Shown: piece by piece, positions 18,296 to 28,300 of the stretch
Layout: every line of letters begins with the position of its first letter
Position numbering within the stretch: the stretch's first letter is position 1
Origin: Deltaproteobacteria bacterium
Lineage (GTDB): Bacteria > Bdellovibrionota_C > UBA2361 > OMII01
Direction of reading: 5' to 3'
Assembly: GCA_947491545.1 (NCBI GenBank)
Contig: CANLJX010000008.1
Span: forward strand, 1-46,917
DNA: 46,917 nucleotides
Notes under the pieces: model-generated
The model's database searches: none
Seen by the model: only the letters and a program-made list of their open reading frames with translations
Told to the model about the DNA's origin: nothing
Position numbers and translations under genes: made by a program

Positions 18296-19444
18296 TTACC
18301 GGCCTGTGCCGAGAAGCTCCTTGATGCCCGGTATAATATCGCTGCGGTCGTCCATCTCAGTTAGGACAACCCCCTCTTTCTCGTGAAACTCCGAGTCAAG
18401 GTAGCGGATAAAGCCCCCTCCGCGGGAGTTGCCGCCCACCTCCACGTACCCAAACAGGTTAATGTTCGGGATGATGTCTCTCCGCAGCAGCTCTCCTGCC
18501 CGAGTATTGTCTTCGCTCGAGCTGTTATCACCATCTGAGAAGTGAAAGACGTAGATGTTCCACTGGTCTGGGGGAAATCGGCTCGCCATCTGCTCCTTTG
18601 CGAGCTGATACGCTGACGAGATTATCGTGCCTCCTGACTCCTTTGTGGTGAAGAACGTCTCGCGGTCAACCACTTTCGCGGCAACGTCGTGGATGATGTA
18701 GCACTTCTCGGCACCATGGTACTGCCGGTCAATCCACGCATCTGCCCAAAAGGCCGTGTTGCGTGCCAAAGACTTCTCCAGGTCCCCCATCGAGCCTGAC
18801 ACGTCGATGATGTAGAAGATCACGGCATTCGTCTTCGGTTTCGGCTTGAGGCGCGGGCTCCTGTACCTAAAATCCTCCTTGATCGGGACGATCATCGGGT
18901 CGTCTTCGTCGTACGTTTCCTCCGCGATGGTGCGACGCAGCGCCTCTCGGAACGTGCGTTTGTGGTCGCGAAGCGATGGGGGGCCCTGGCGCGAGATTCC
19001 CTCGTAGCGTGGCACTGCCTGCTCTAGGCCAGATGTTAGCCGTGGCTTGATTCGAGGCAACTTAAGCTCGTCGCCGAGCAGGTCTGCCAGCTCCTCTATG
19101 TGGAAATTCTCCTCACGCAGGTGCTGTCCGGCCTCGGTCCCTCCCTTTTTGCCTGAAGCGTCACCTTTTCCTTCCTCTCCCTCGCCGACGCCCTCCTCTT
19201 CGCTGCCAAACGTGAATCGCGGAATCGTGATCTCTTTGACCGGGACCGAGATGATATCGTTGCCATGCTGCGCGATGATGTCATCACTTGTGATGTACTC
19301 TTTCAGGTCATCTCGAACCTTGCCCTTGAGTATGTCACGAAAGCGCCGGACGTCCGGCTCAATTCCGAACGAGGCGGTGTCAAGCGCATTGAAGTGCTGC
19401 TGCATCTGCGACACGTTTTCGTTTTGCTTTGGTCCCTGCTCCAT
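18296..19444 (-). CDS. yhbH: YhbH/YeaH family protein (DUF444, VWA-like)
   Basis: This 382-residue protein has an acidic, Gly/Glu-rich linker (EEEGVGEGEEGKGD region, about 80-110) and a von Willebrand A-like domain with the metal-site motif DVSGSMG near 214. FSDGDNSS follows near 300. The E. coli homologue YeaH is co-expressed with the kinase YeaG in starvation and nitrogen limitation, and B. subtilis YhbH belongs to the sporulation-associated set. The ATG at 19442-19444 is preceded by AGGGG. It starts 5 bp after spoVR and ends 15 bp before prkA1, a tight operon. It is likely a cytosolic partner or substrate-presenting factor of the kinases. The biochemical role is not settled for the family. 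Confidence 0.92.
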   Translation of the reverse strand: MEQGPKQNENVSQMQQHFNALDTASFGIEPDVRRFRDILKGKVRDDLKEYITSDDIIAQHGNDIISVPVKEITIPRFTFGSEEEGVGEGEEGKGDASGKKGGTEAGQHLREENFHIEELADLLGDELKLPRIKPRLTSGLEQAVPRYEGISRQGPPSLRDHKRTFREALRRTIAEETYDEDDPMIVPIKEDFRYRSPRLKPKPKTNAVIFYIIDVSGSMGDLEKSLARNTAFWADAWIDRQYHGAEKCYIIHDVAAKVVDRETFFTTKESGGTIISSAYQLAKEQMASRFPPDQWNIYVFHFSDGDNSSSEDNTRAGELLRRDIIPNINLFGYVEVGGNSRGGGFIRYLDSEFHEKEGVVLTEMDDRSDIIPGIKELLGTGR

Positions 19445-19449
19445 TTCCC

Positions 19450-21096
19450 CTAGTCCTCGAGCTTAAAGTACGACTCAAAGTCCTTCGGCACCTGGTGCAC
19501 GCCGAAGTTGCCATTCTCGAAGGTCATTTTGAGCATGTTTCCGTTCTCATGACGGCTCAATACATGAACAGGGCGAGTCCACAACGTGTACAGGTTGCTG
19601 CAGGTCGTCTTTGCGTAGCCCAAGTCGAGCGTGCGCCCGTCGAAGCTGTGCACTATGACGAGCTCTCCCCGGTTTCCATGATTCGCGTCTACTACTGACA
19701 GCCTTGGCCGGCCTAGGTTCGTGAGCGAGTGCACGAGCAGCGAGCGAACCTGCTTGAAGTCTTCGGATGTAACCTCGAACTGGCCTTCATCCACCTCCTT
19801 GTTGGCGTGCAGCTTGTTCTCCGCACAGAAATCGGGCGTGAGGTACCGGTCGATGAAGGTTAGATCATTGTGGGTGAGAAGGGCGTTAATGATCTCCTCC
19901 TGGCCCCTTCCAGTTTTCATGTCCCAGTTGCGGCGCTGCTCCATGTCGCGGCAGTTATCCCAGTCTGGTCCGAACTTCCCCTTGTCCCAGCGCTCCTCAA
20001 TGTCACGCAACAGCCTCACCCCGAGACGGTATGGGTTTATGCGGTTCCCGCCCGGAGCTAGCACAGAGGCGTTGAACTCACAGTAATCCACAGTCTCTGA
20101 AGGGTAGAGCGGCAGGAGATGGTCAGTCATGAGCTTCGAGTGCCAGTAGCTGGCCCAGCCCTCGTTCATGATCTTCGTCATTCCTTGGGGAGCAAAGTAG
20201 TAAGCCTCATCGCGAACCATCGACAAGACATCCCGCTGCCACGGCTCAAGAGGGGCGTGCTTCATGAGGAAGAGCAATACGTCCTGCTCAGGCTCGGACG
20301 GCACGGTTTTCGCTCGTTTCTCTCTCTCCTTTTGCTCACGATCCACCTGAGCCTTCAGGACCTCAGGCGGATTGACGTACCGCTCAAGGTAGTCTGGCAC
20401 CGCGAAACGAACCGGCTTAATTGGCTCCGGCGCTCGGAGCTCAAGGCCCGCTGTTGGCGCAAGGCTGTCTCGGTTTCGCTGCAGCGCTACTGAGTGAATA
20501 TCGATCAGGTTGTCGAGCGACAGTGCGGTATCGAGGAACTTCTCAACTGCGTCAGGACCGTAGTCTTCCTGGTATCCCTTAATGCGGTCGGCATGCTCAC
20601 CCATCTTTCCGAGCATCTTGCGATTTGTCTCTCGGAAGTACGGGTTGTGCTTGAAGAACATGTTGTGGAAATAGACATGGGCCATGACAGTGCGTGTTTC
20701 CTGCACCGAGTTTGAGTCAAGCAGGTAGGCCACGCAGGGGTCTGTGTTCAACACGAGCTCGTACGTGCGTGAGAGCCCGTAGGTATCGTGAACCTGCTGG
20801 CTTGCGTACTTCTGCCCGAAGCTCCAGTGCTCGAACCGTTTCGGAAAGCCGTCTCGAGCAAGAATGACCTGAAGCTGCTTCCAGGTTACAACCACAAACT
20901 CCTGCGGGAAGAAGTCGAGCGGACAGGCCTTCCTGACGGCTTCCTCAATCTCGCCTTTCCACTGCGCTATGAGGCGCTCCTGCGAAGCCCGTGACCCGGC
21001 AAACTCCTTGACCGTCAGCTTGTGCCTTGTAAGGGCCTCAGTGTCGAGGGACGGAACGTCATTCTGTCGAGATGTATTTGCCTGAAAACTGCTCAT
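19450..21096 (-). CDS. spoVR: SpoVR family protein
   Basis: The 548-residue protein is a full-length SpoVR (usual ~470-510). Characteristic segments are EGWASYWHSKLM near 312-323, HSGVLAP-like and NPYRLGVRLLRDIEERWDKG near 350-370, and FIDRYLTPDFCAE near 420. SpoVR was named for spore cortex formation in Bacillus, but most carriers do not make spores. It is regularly linked with PrkA and YhbH, as here. The C-terminal 100 residues (HSLTNLGRP onward) match the family's C-terminal module. It starts 12 bp after prkA2 and is followed 5 bp later by yhbH. Motif positions are approximate. Confidence 0.94.
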   Translation of the reverse strand: MSSFQANTSRQNDVPSLDTEALTRHKLTVKEFAGSRASQERLIAQWKGEIEEAVRKACPLDFFPQEFVVVTWKQLQVILARDGFPKRFEHWSFGQKYASQQVHDTYGLSRTYELVLNTDPCVAYLLDSNSVQETRTVMAHVYFHNMFFKHNPYFRETNRKMLGKMGEHADRIKGYQEDYGPDAVEKFLDTALSLDNLIDIHSVALQRNRDSLAPTAGLELRAPEPIKPVRFAVPDYLERYVNPPEVLKAQVDREQKEREKRAKTVPSEPEQDVLLFLMKHAPLEPWQRDVLSMVRDEAYYFAPQGMTKIMNEGWASYWHSKLMTDHLLPLYPSETVDYCEFNASVLAPGGNRINPYRLGVRLLRDIEERWDKGKFGPDWDNCRDMEQRRNWDMKTGRGQEEIINALLTHNDLTFIDRYLTPDFCAENKLHANKEVDEGQFEVTSEDFKQVRSLLVHSLTNLGRPRLSVVDANHGNRGELVIVHSFDGRTLDLGYAKTTCSNLYTLWTRPVHVLSRHENGNMLKMTFENGNFGVHQVPKDFESYFKLED

Positions 21097-21108
21097 GTCC
21101 TGTACTGC

Positions 21109-23877
21109 CTACTTCTTTACCGCCCACTCAAGGTGCTTTCGAATCGTCTCCCACTTCTCCTCTCGTGGGTACTTTAGCGTGTCTTCGAGCGCCCGAATCG
21201 TCTTCATCCATCGCTGCGCGCGCCGGCGCTCATCCTCTTTTCCGTCGAGATCCCTGTGGTATTGCAACGGGTCCTCGGCGTACTCGCGTGAGAGCTGCTC
21301 AAACTCCTTCAGCGGCTTCTCCAGCGACTCCTTCTGCACCTTGCGCATTCCGACCACGAGCTCTCCGAATATCTGCTCGTAGCTATTCGACACACTCTCA
21401 GTCGGGTGCTCAGCTTGCCAGTTGCCAATCTGCTCGAATAGGTGCCGGCGGAACTCTTGGCGCTTATGTGGAGTGGAGAGGTCCTCATTCTTGACGACTC
21501 GGTCCTCGAAATCTTCCAGAAGCTTGTTATTGTGTCCACGCTCGCGCTCAGTGACCCGATGCTGTGGCTCGACCTCGTGTGGAGGCTGTCCGATCGAAAC
21601 CCGAGCATGCGCCAGGTATCGCCGCAGAGAGAGGGTGCTCTGCTCCTCACTCGCTATGCCCATTGCTGTGTAGAAGTCCTCTTGCACCATTCGCTTCGCG
21701 TACGCCTCAACCTCGGCGATTATCGCTTCCGGCGAGGGGATCGGGAACTGCTTCTCGATCGAGTCCGCGATCGATTTTATCGCCTGCTGCTGCTCGCTCT
21801 CGCTCATGGCTTTTCCTTGTCGCAGGGCTTCCTGCTTCTTCTCTTCGAGGCGGCCCTGCACTGTGCGCTGCTTCGCTTCAGCGATCTTCTCGTAGTAAGG
21901 GAAGTTCCCGTTCTGCTGCTTGAGAACCTCAAGAACTTCGAGGACGGTGATCGGCTCTGCTGGCCTGAAAACCGCCACCTGCCGCAGAAGGTCCTGGGCA
22001 TTCGCGGTCGAGATGCCGAAGCCACCGTCGTAGAGTGACGAGAGCCGCATCTCGCCGAGAGCCGACGTGTACTCTGCGGCGATCTTCGGCAGGAACTTCT
22101 GCATGACGCTGAGATCGTCCTGAGACCATCGCTGTTTCTCGTCAGCTTTGAGCATGTTGATGTCGAATTTGATGCCGGGCTTCGGTTCCTGCAGGAAGAG
22201 CGCCTTCTCGACGACACTCATGCGGCCAAGAATCTTAGGAAGCTGCTCGTGAACCGGCTTGTAGCGACTCGGGTCTGGCTTGATGAGCCGGGTGGCTGTG
22301 GCGAAGAGCGAGATAGTTTTAAGGACATGCGGGCAGATAAAACGGTCTGGCCCAACGATTGTGCGGAAGAACGGCTTGTGTGCCGCCGCTTCAGAGAGGT
22401 AGCGGGTCACGTGCGGCACGTTGATAAACTGCATGCGTCGGCGCAGTGAGTCCCAGCCTTGGGCTGAGGTCTTCATCGCTATCAGCTCGTCATTTGCATC
22501 CGCACGCAGCAGCACGTTCACCTTCTCAGTCTTGCAAGACGCAGCCTGGCGCAAGGAGAGTATTTGGGTATGACCGGACTCAATCTCGTTGAGCAGGTGG
22601 TTGAGGCCTGAAATGTCATCCTTGCCACGGTCCATCGGGTCCGGACGGAAGATGTCAGAGAAGTGCAGGTGCCCCCGGTTCGCCCTCAGCATGAAGCTGG
22701 TTGGCATGTGGAGGTCTCGCTCTGCTGCCCTAATCTCTCCGGGAGGCGGTGAGTACGAGCTGTAGAACGGCTCAATGTCGGCATTGCGGTTGGCGCTGCC
22801 CCAGATAGAGCAAAGCCCCCTACCCTGGCGGCGGGAGAGAGTGTACCTCTCGACGCGGACGTGCCGATTGAGCACTTCGTCAAGCACGCGCTCGTCACTC
22901 ACGGGCTCTCTTGAGCCCGGCTGCTTGAGCTCCTCACGGTAAAACGCAAGAAGCGTCTCAAGGATGGCTTCCGAAAACGTATCGAGCTCCCCCCGCAGCA
23001 GGTAATCGCGGTTTAGGTCTGCCGGCAGCCGTCCGCTTTGCTCAAGCGCATGCAGCAACTTCTCGCGCGGCCCATCTCCGTCGCACGACGTAGACAGAAG
23101 GAACAGTGGGTCCGTATTCCCAATCGGCCGGTAGATGAGCCGGCTTCCGTGTGCTGTCGAATCCTCAGAGACTTCGACATCTCTCCTGCGACTAGCTGCG
23201 AATCCGAAAGGCTTGGCAAGGTTTTCCTCGGAGAAGACCCAGGCTAGCCGGTAGAGCGCCCCGCGCGGATCAAACTCGGAGAAGTGCTCAAGCATAGCGT
23301 CGAGCGTGTCGTTTAGCCTCGTCTTTCCCGAACCGGGAGGCCCATGAAAGATAAACATTCGATTGGCGTACTCGCGGCGGCCAAAGAGCTTCATCTGCTG
23401 ATGAAAATCGTTGAGCGCGAGCTCTTGCCCTTCGAGGTTCTTCTTGTCGAGCACCATCGACGACTCCCACGGCCACTTGCGCAGGCTGAAGTCAAGAATC
23501 TCTTGGCCGAGCACGAGCCGCTTCTCGTAGCCGAAAGACTCCATCGCATCCGCGGTGTATTGAAACGTGTTGCGGATCATGTAGCGAGGGTTGCGCAGCA
23601 CCTCTTTCAGGAACGACTTAAACGAGAGCTCCTGACAAACTATAGAGTGTCGCTTTACCTCCGATGACTTGAAGGCCTCCAACAGCTGAGAGGATTGGTC
23701 GCCGAGAGTGGTCTCGGACAGAGTCTCTCTGCGAAGCGGGTTAGCGCCGGCCGCTCCCGATGCACGCGGAGCATCGCTAGCCTGCGCCTGCGAAAGCGGC
23801 GCGTCATTTGTGCCAGAGGCCCGCTGAGCTCTTGCGTCGCCCCGTTGTCCGTCGATGTTGAACCCTTCGATGCTCAT
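21109..23877 (-). CDS. Large divergent PrkA-type AAA+ serine kinase (paralog 2)
   Basis: The 922-residue product is the first gene of the operon. Residues 1 to about 55 are low-complexity (Ala, Ser, Gln, Arg). A Walker A loop HGPPGSGKTRLND lies near 177-189, differing from the GPVGSSKST of prkA1. PrkA-type segments follow: FSDIFRPDP, a sensor-like region, and in the C-terminal part ISTANAQDLLRQVAVF. Two charged helical stretches (AEAKQRTVQGRLEEKKQEAL and the C-terminus) suggest coiled coil. At 922 residues it is about 200 longer than prkA1 and clearly not a recent duplicate. Kinase activity is inferred from the family only; a pure AAA+ role is possible. No clear ribosome binding site precedes the ATG at 23875-23877, and upstream DNA holds paired 12-bp repeats. 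Confidence 0.85.
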   Translation of the reverse strand: MSIEGFNIDGQRGDARAQRASGTNDAPLSQAQASDAPRASGAAGANPLRRETLSETTLGDQSSQLLEAFKSSEVKRHSIVCQELSFKSFLKEVLRNPRYMIRNTFQYTADAMESFGYEKRLVLGQEILDFSLRKWPWESSMVLDKKNLEGQELALNDFHQQMKLFGRREYANRMFIFHGPPGSGKTRLNDTLDAMLEHFSEFDPRGALYRLAWVFSEENLAKPFGFAASRRRDVEVSEDSTAHGSRLIYRPIGNTDPLFLLSTSCDGDGPREKLLHALEQSGRLPADLNRDYLLRGELDTFSEAILETLLAFYREELKQPGSREPVSDERVLDEVLNRHVRVERYTLSRRQGRGLCSIWGSANRNADIEPFYSSYSPPPGEIRAAERDLHMPTSFMLRANRGHLHFSDIFRPDPMDRGKDDISGLNHLLNEIESGHTQILSLRQAASCKTEKVNVLLRADANDELIAMKTSAQGWDSLRRRMQFINVPHVTRYLSEAAAHKPFFRTIVGPDRFICPHVLKTISLFATATRLIKPDPSRYKPVHEQLPKILGRMSVVEKALFLQEPKPGIKFDINMLKADEKQRWSQDDLSVMQKFLPKIAAEYTSALGEMRLSSLYDGGFGISTANAQDLLRQVAVFRPAEPITVLEVLEVLKQQNGNFPYYEKIAEAKQRTVQGRLEEKKQEALRQGKAMSESEQQQAIKSIADSIEKQFPIPSPEAIIAEVEAYAKRMVQEDFYTAMGIASEEQSTLSLRRYLAHARVSIGQPPHEVEPQHRVTERERGHNNKLLEDFEDRVVKNEDLSTPHKRQEFRRHLFEQIGNWQAEHPTESVSNSYEQIFGELVVGMRKVQKESLEKPLKEFEQLSREYAEDPLQYHRDLDGKEDERRRAQRWMKTIRALEDTLKYPREEKWETIRKHLEWAVKK

Positions 23878-24016
23878 CAGTACATGCCCACGCAGTGTCG
23901 CCAGCCGTTAGAACACTCTAGGACCAAACTGCGAGATCCCGTTTTAGCCCACGAGCCCGGCTGTTCCTGAAGAACGGGGCGCAGGCTAGCGACCGACCCG
24001 GATACTTATCACTAAG

Positions 24017-24070
24017 CCAGCGTTCTATGAAACGTAATTTCTCTCGCACTTTTTCGAACCGGCGTTCTAT
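24017..24070 (-). promoter_or_regulatory. Pair of 12-bp direct repeats upstream of the prkA2-spoVR-yhbH-prkA1 operon
   Basis: CCAGCGTTCTAT at 24017-24028 and CCGGCGTTCTAT at 24059-24070 match at 11 of 12 bases and start 42 bp apart, about four helical turns. They lie 140-193 bp upstream of the prkA2 start. This is a plausible operator or activator pair for the operon; no sigma-54 or clear sigma-70 element was recognised. Confidence 0.4.
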
Positions 24071-24089
24071 CAGGAGAGACGCGCCGCCC

Positions 24090-24098
24090 TGTGGATAA
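24090..24098 (-). other. Single perfect DnaA-box 9-mer
   Basis: TTATCCACA on the minus strand matches the DnaA consensus exactly. It lies just after the GT87 gene stop, 20 bp from the direct repeats. No dnaA, dnaN or cluster of further boxes is near, so it is not evidence of an origin. It could be a titration or regulatory site, or chance. Confidence 0.3.
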
Positions 24099-24099
24099 G

Positions 24100-25254
24100 T
24101 TATGCATCACCCTGTAAGGGCTTTATTTCTGACCGCTGGCGCAGCGCGCTTGCTGTGCAGAGCAGCAGAACTGCAATTGGGTACCAGAGGTCGTTGCTGT
24201 CCGGCTTGCTGCTACCCGCTGCTTTTGCGACCGAATACTGCACAACCATGAGTGAATTGACGGCGAGCAAAATCGCCGCTCGAGACGTAGCAGCTCGGTC
24301 CTGACGCGCAGCGCAGGCAGAGAGCATCAGCGGCAGAAGCAGCGCGTAGTCATAAGTCCATAGGTACGGAGAAGCAAGCAGGCTGCCCGCAACAAGAAGC
24401 GCAGCTACGTGCAGCGACAAAGGAATATGCTGCTTGAAAAGCAGCACACACGCAATGAAGCCCGCTCCCACTACACCCGCTGCGACGAATTTTCCTCCGG
24501 GCAGATAGCTGCCTAAGAATGACGCAACGGTCGGAGTATCAAAGATGACCACGTTACGGAGACCAACTTCAAAGTATGCGATAAACGAGTCTGGATTCAT
24601 CCACCAAGCAACCGCAGAGAGAGCCCCACCCGATACGAGTCCTCCGCTTACTAGCTCCATCCGCTCCCGCATTCCCAAAACGAGAAGCCATACGGGCACG
24701 AGAAGCCATACCAGCTGCGGCTTCATCACGAACAAGCCAAGACAAAGCCCCTGGACGAACGCAGCCCTACCCCAGCGAGACTGCACAGCACACAGAAAGC
24801 AAGCCAAAGCGAGAAGGAATACCGGTGTTAGCTGCCCAATCGCTGCTGCGAGCAGCAGCGGGGGCGCTGTCGCGGCCACAGCCAAAGCAAGCATAGGCGA
24901 TCTCTGGGACCGGTCGGCTCCCGCGCTGTGCGCGAACAGGATAAACGCGAATGTCGACAGCGCTGCACCACATAACCCAAGGAGGCTCCTCCACCATGAG
25001 TCAGGGAACAACAGGAACGGCGAGAGCGCGACGAAGATCTGGGGCGGATACGGGAAGACGTACGAGCTAGGCGGCCCGATCTGCCCTCTGGTCATAGCAC
25101 ATGCGCCGTACTCGGGACTGCCGTACAAAGCTGCGCCTTGCGAGTAGAGCTTTAGCGCACATGCGAAGTACTGGAAGTCACGCTGCTCAGAGAACGCGGC
25201 CACCACAACGAGCAGCGCAAAGAGGACCGCAGCACATGGGTAGAGTCGCTTCAT
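24100..25254 (-). CDS. GT87-like (DUF2029) integral membrane glycosyltransferase
   Basis: The 384-residue protein is almost wholly hydrophobic with about nine to ten membrane segments, beginning with an N-terminal one (AAVLFALLVVVAAF). After it lies a periplasmic loop with RDFQYFACALKLYSQGAALY, the D-x-x-x-Y pattern of GT-C enzymes, then a PYPP motif (VFPYPPQ) typical of DUF2029/GT87 polyprenyl-sugar-dependent mannosyltransferases. A second loop containing LAAAIGQLTPVFLL also fits. The enzyme would use a lipid-linked sugar donor outside the cytoplasmic membrane. It lies 67 bp after the double GT4/TPR gene and could share its transcript. Family assignment is moderate; sugar and acceptor are unknown. 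Confidence 0.8.
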   Translation of the reverse strand: MKRLYPCAAVLFALLVVVAAFSEQRDFQYFACALKLYSQGAALYGSPEYGACAMTRGQIGPPSSYVFPYPPQIFVALSPFLLFPDSWWRSLLGLCGAALSTFAFILFAHSAGADRSQRSPMLALAVAATAPPLLLAAAIGQLTPVFLLALACFLCAVQSRWGRAAFVQGLCLGLFVMKPQLVWLLVPVWLLVLGMRERMELVSGGLVSGGALSAVAWWMNPDSFIAYFEVGLRNVVIFDTPTVASFLGSYLPGGKFVAAGVVGAGFIACVLLFKQHIPLSLHVAALLVAGSLLASPYLWTYDYALLLPLMLSACAARQDRAATSRAAILLAVNSLMVVQYSVAKAAGSSKPDSNDLWYPIAVLLLCTASALRQRSEIKPLQGDA

Positions 25255-25321
25255 TACGATCGGACGATGCCTAAGCCTCCGTCACGGGGCAAGGGCCAGA
25301 AGACAGCCCGGCTTCCGTCAC

Positions 25322-28300
25322 CTACATGACAAGCTGCGGCCCGATGTCTACTTTGTCGAGGATCTCACGCAGCTCAAGCGCGGGCTCGTGCTTCGGCTCA
25401 ACCACAAGGATCTTTTCCACCTGCATACGGGCCTCGTTCACCCGACCCTGGGCGTAGAGAAGCCCCGCAAAGGAGTAGATCATATCGAGGTTCGCCGGAT
25501 ACCGCTTCAGGTACGAGAGCACCATCATCTCCATCTCAGCGTACCGTTTGAGTGGATAGCCAAGCTGGAGCACTCCGAGCAGTGCGCGGTGGTTCTCTGG
25601 ATTAGCGGTTGCAGCCTGTGTGAAGAGCGCGAACGCCTCTTCTGGCTGGCCTTGCACCATACGGCACAAACCAAGCCCGGCCAGCGCAACGTCGTAGCTC
25701 GGATTGTAGTCGAGCGAGGTCTCAAAGAATGCCTGCGCGGTCGTCCAATCCTGTGACTCTGCGGCGAGCGCTCCCTTGCCACACAGAGCGCGTGCGAGGT
25801 GCGGATTCTGGTCGAGCAGTTCATCGTACATCGCCGATGCTTCCGCGAGATTGCCGTCCAGCACTGCAAACTCGGCGCGCAAGCACCCAAGCACCTCACG
25901 CGGCTCGGCGCCAAAGCCAGCTCGCGCGGGGATCCCCGCAAGAATCTCTTTCGCCTCCGTCACCTTTCCCGCACGCTTGAGGGCCTCAAGATCTGCTATG
26001 ATTAGGTTGAAATCCGGCTCTGGCGTGCTTGGGGCAGCCACCGTTGCTGGTCCCGTGGCAAACTGCGCCGGCGCCGACGATGCACTGCCAACAGTCCATG
26101 CCTGAATCCGCCGAGAAAGCTCCTCAAGCCCTTCAGGCGACAGAAGCGGCGCCGCTGACGCTTGCTTCTGCTCAACCGGCTCCACACGGGAGGCTTCCCG
26201 CGCGGCGATCTCTGCCTGCACCCGAACCTGGAGCTCCTGCCCACCTTCGTGTTGTGGCTTCTCTGATAGAACTCGAGCAACTTCCTGCTCACAATCGCTG
26301 AGCTGTCCGCTCTTGTAGAGGCAGCCTGCCAAACAGAATCGGATCTCTGTGTCACCAGGCACTGCCGAGAGGTACCGTCGAATTGAGGATTCAGCCCTGT
26401 CGTAGCGTTCAAGCCTATAGGCACACTCGATCATCTGATAGAGCGCAACAAGCGTGTCGGGAGCGATGTCGAGAGCTCTCTCCAAGAAGGGCAATGCCGC
26501 TTCGGGCTTGCCCGAGATTGTCTCGCACATGCCGCGACCAGCGAGAGCCTTCGGATCAGCGGGCGAGAGCCGCAGCGCCTTGTCGAACAGCTCCCGAGCC
26601 TCATCAGCCCGAGACTGCGCGAGCAGGACCGCTGCCAATGACTTCGCCGCCCGGGCCGATCCGGAGTCGGTCGAATCAGCTCTCCGCAGCAGCTCCTCGG
26701 CACGACCGAAGTCCATCGCCTTAGCCGCAGCCTCACCCTGCTCCAGAGCGTCTTCCAGCTCCATCGCGTTAAAGCTCATGTCGTAGGCCCCTGCCGGTGT
26801 GGCGGATACGCTCATCGGTGCAGCCGCTACAGCCTCCAATTGCGGGACTCCAGCTTCGGAGCTGTTTCCGAGCACAGCCTGGTACACGCGAACAGTTTGA
26901 TTGGTCGCCCTCTCCCAGGTGTACGACTTCGCCATCTCAACTAGGTTGGGACGAGCCGGACTGTGGTAGGCAGCCATGACGGCGGAGAAGATTGAGTCCT
27001 CATCTGATGGAGAGCAGAAGAAGGCAACATCACCCATATAGTCGGCGGATGTTCCAGTGCGGGTAACCACGACATTCCTGCCAAACGAAGCTGCCTCAAG
27101 CGACACCAACCCAGGCAGCTCGTACCAACTTGGCAACACATGGATCCTGCAAGCAGCGTAGGCGGCTGCAAGCATCTCTGGAGAGAGCCGGTCGAGCACG
27201 AGCGTCTTGCCGCGCCGCTTGAACGACCTAACCGCATGCTCATACTCCGGCTGGTAGGAGAATCCTCCCGCAGCAAGCACGACGGGGATATCGCAGTCTT
27301 CTAGCGCCTTGAGGAGCATTAGCTGATTCTTTCGTGACTCCAGCCGTCCAACGCACAACACGAAATCACGCACGCCGAAGGTTCGCTCGAAGAGCGCTGC
27401 ATCTCCTGTTCCGCCTGTCTCGTGGCCGACTGGCACCTCGACGATGTTGCAGCTCTGAGGAAAATCACGCGTGAGAGCCTTCGCTTCTCCACCACCATTT
27501 GCCAAGACTGCTGCCGCGTGCTCCATCAGCCAATCACACGGGAATCGCTGCGCTCTCGGACCACCGGAGTGCACTTGCCTCTGCTTGGCCCACAGCTCCC
27601 GGCTCTGTCCAGCGCGCACGTACTCGATGAGCGCCCCCGCGAGAGCGTGCGACTGATTGTGAAACTCGGGCACATCTTCGTACAGGGATGTCACGACGAA
27701 GGGCACCCCAGCAGCTTGGGCACGTTGCGCAAGAGCCTGGGTCAGCTTCGGTGTTGCAAAGTTAAAGAGGTGAACTAGGTCGTAGCCACGAGGATCGCGG
27801 GCCCCCTCGACATCAACCGTCACCTCGTGACCGAGCACCGCGAGGCCCTTGCTAAGCTCCTCTAGGACCACCGTGTCACCGCCCCGCTGCGTGAATGTGT
27901 TGGGGCGATTCTGAATCAGCACTCGTAGCGGACGTTCCGCTGAAGGTTGTCGCGCGTGTGTCACGGTTCTCTCCTCCTCATCGTATCGCACTGTTGATGG
28001 CTGGGCCACCAAAGGCGACTGTTGGATCTTTCGATACTGCTCAACAACTCGGGTAGCGATCTGGGCCCATGAATTTTCCTGGGCGTAGGCAGCAGCGCGT
28101 CGCTTAAGTTCGCGCCTAAGTTCGGCGTTCGTGAGCAGCAACTCGGCAGAGAGCCCGACGGAGTAACCGCTCGTGCTGTGCCAGACGGCATCCCCAAAGC
28201 TCATCATCGCTGGAGCAAGCGAAGTAATCACTGCAGCGCCAGCGCCCACCGCGAGCGCACAAGCACCCGAGGCCTCAAAGTGCTGCGACTTGTAGTTCAT

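Noticed and set aside
24090-24098. Replication origin
   Set aside because: Only one DnaA box, no AT-rich unwinding region and no dnaA, dnaN or related genes nearby.
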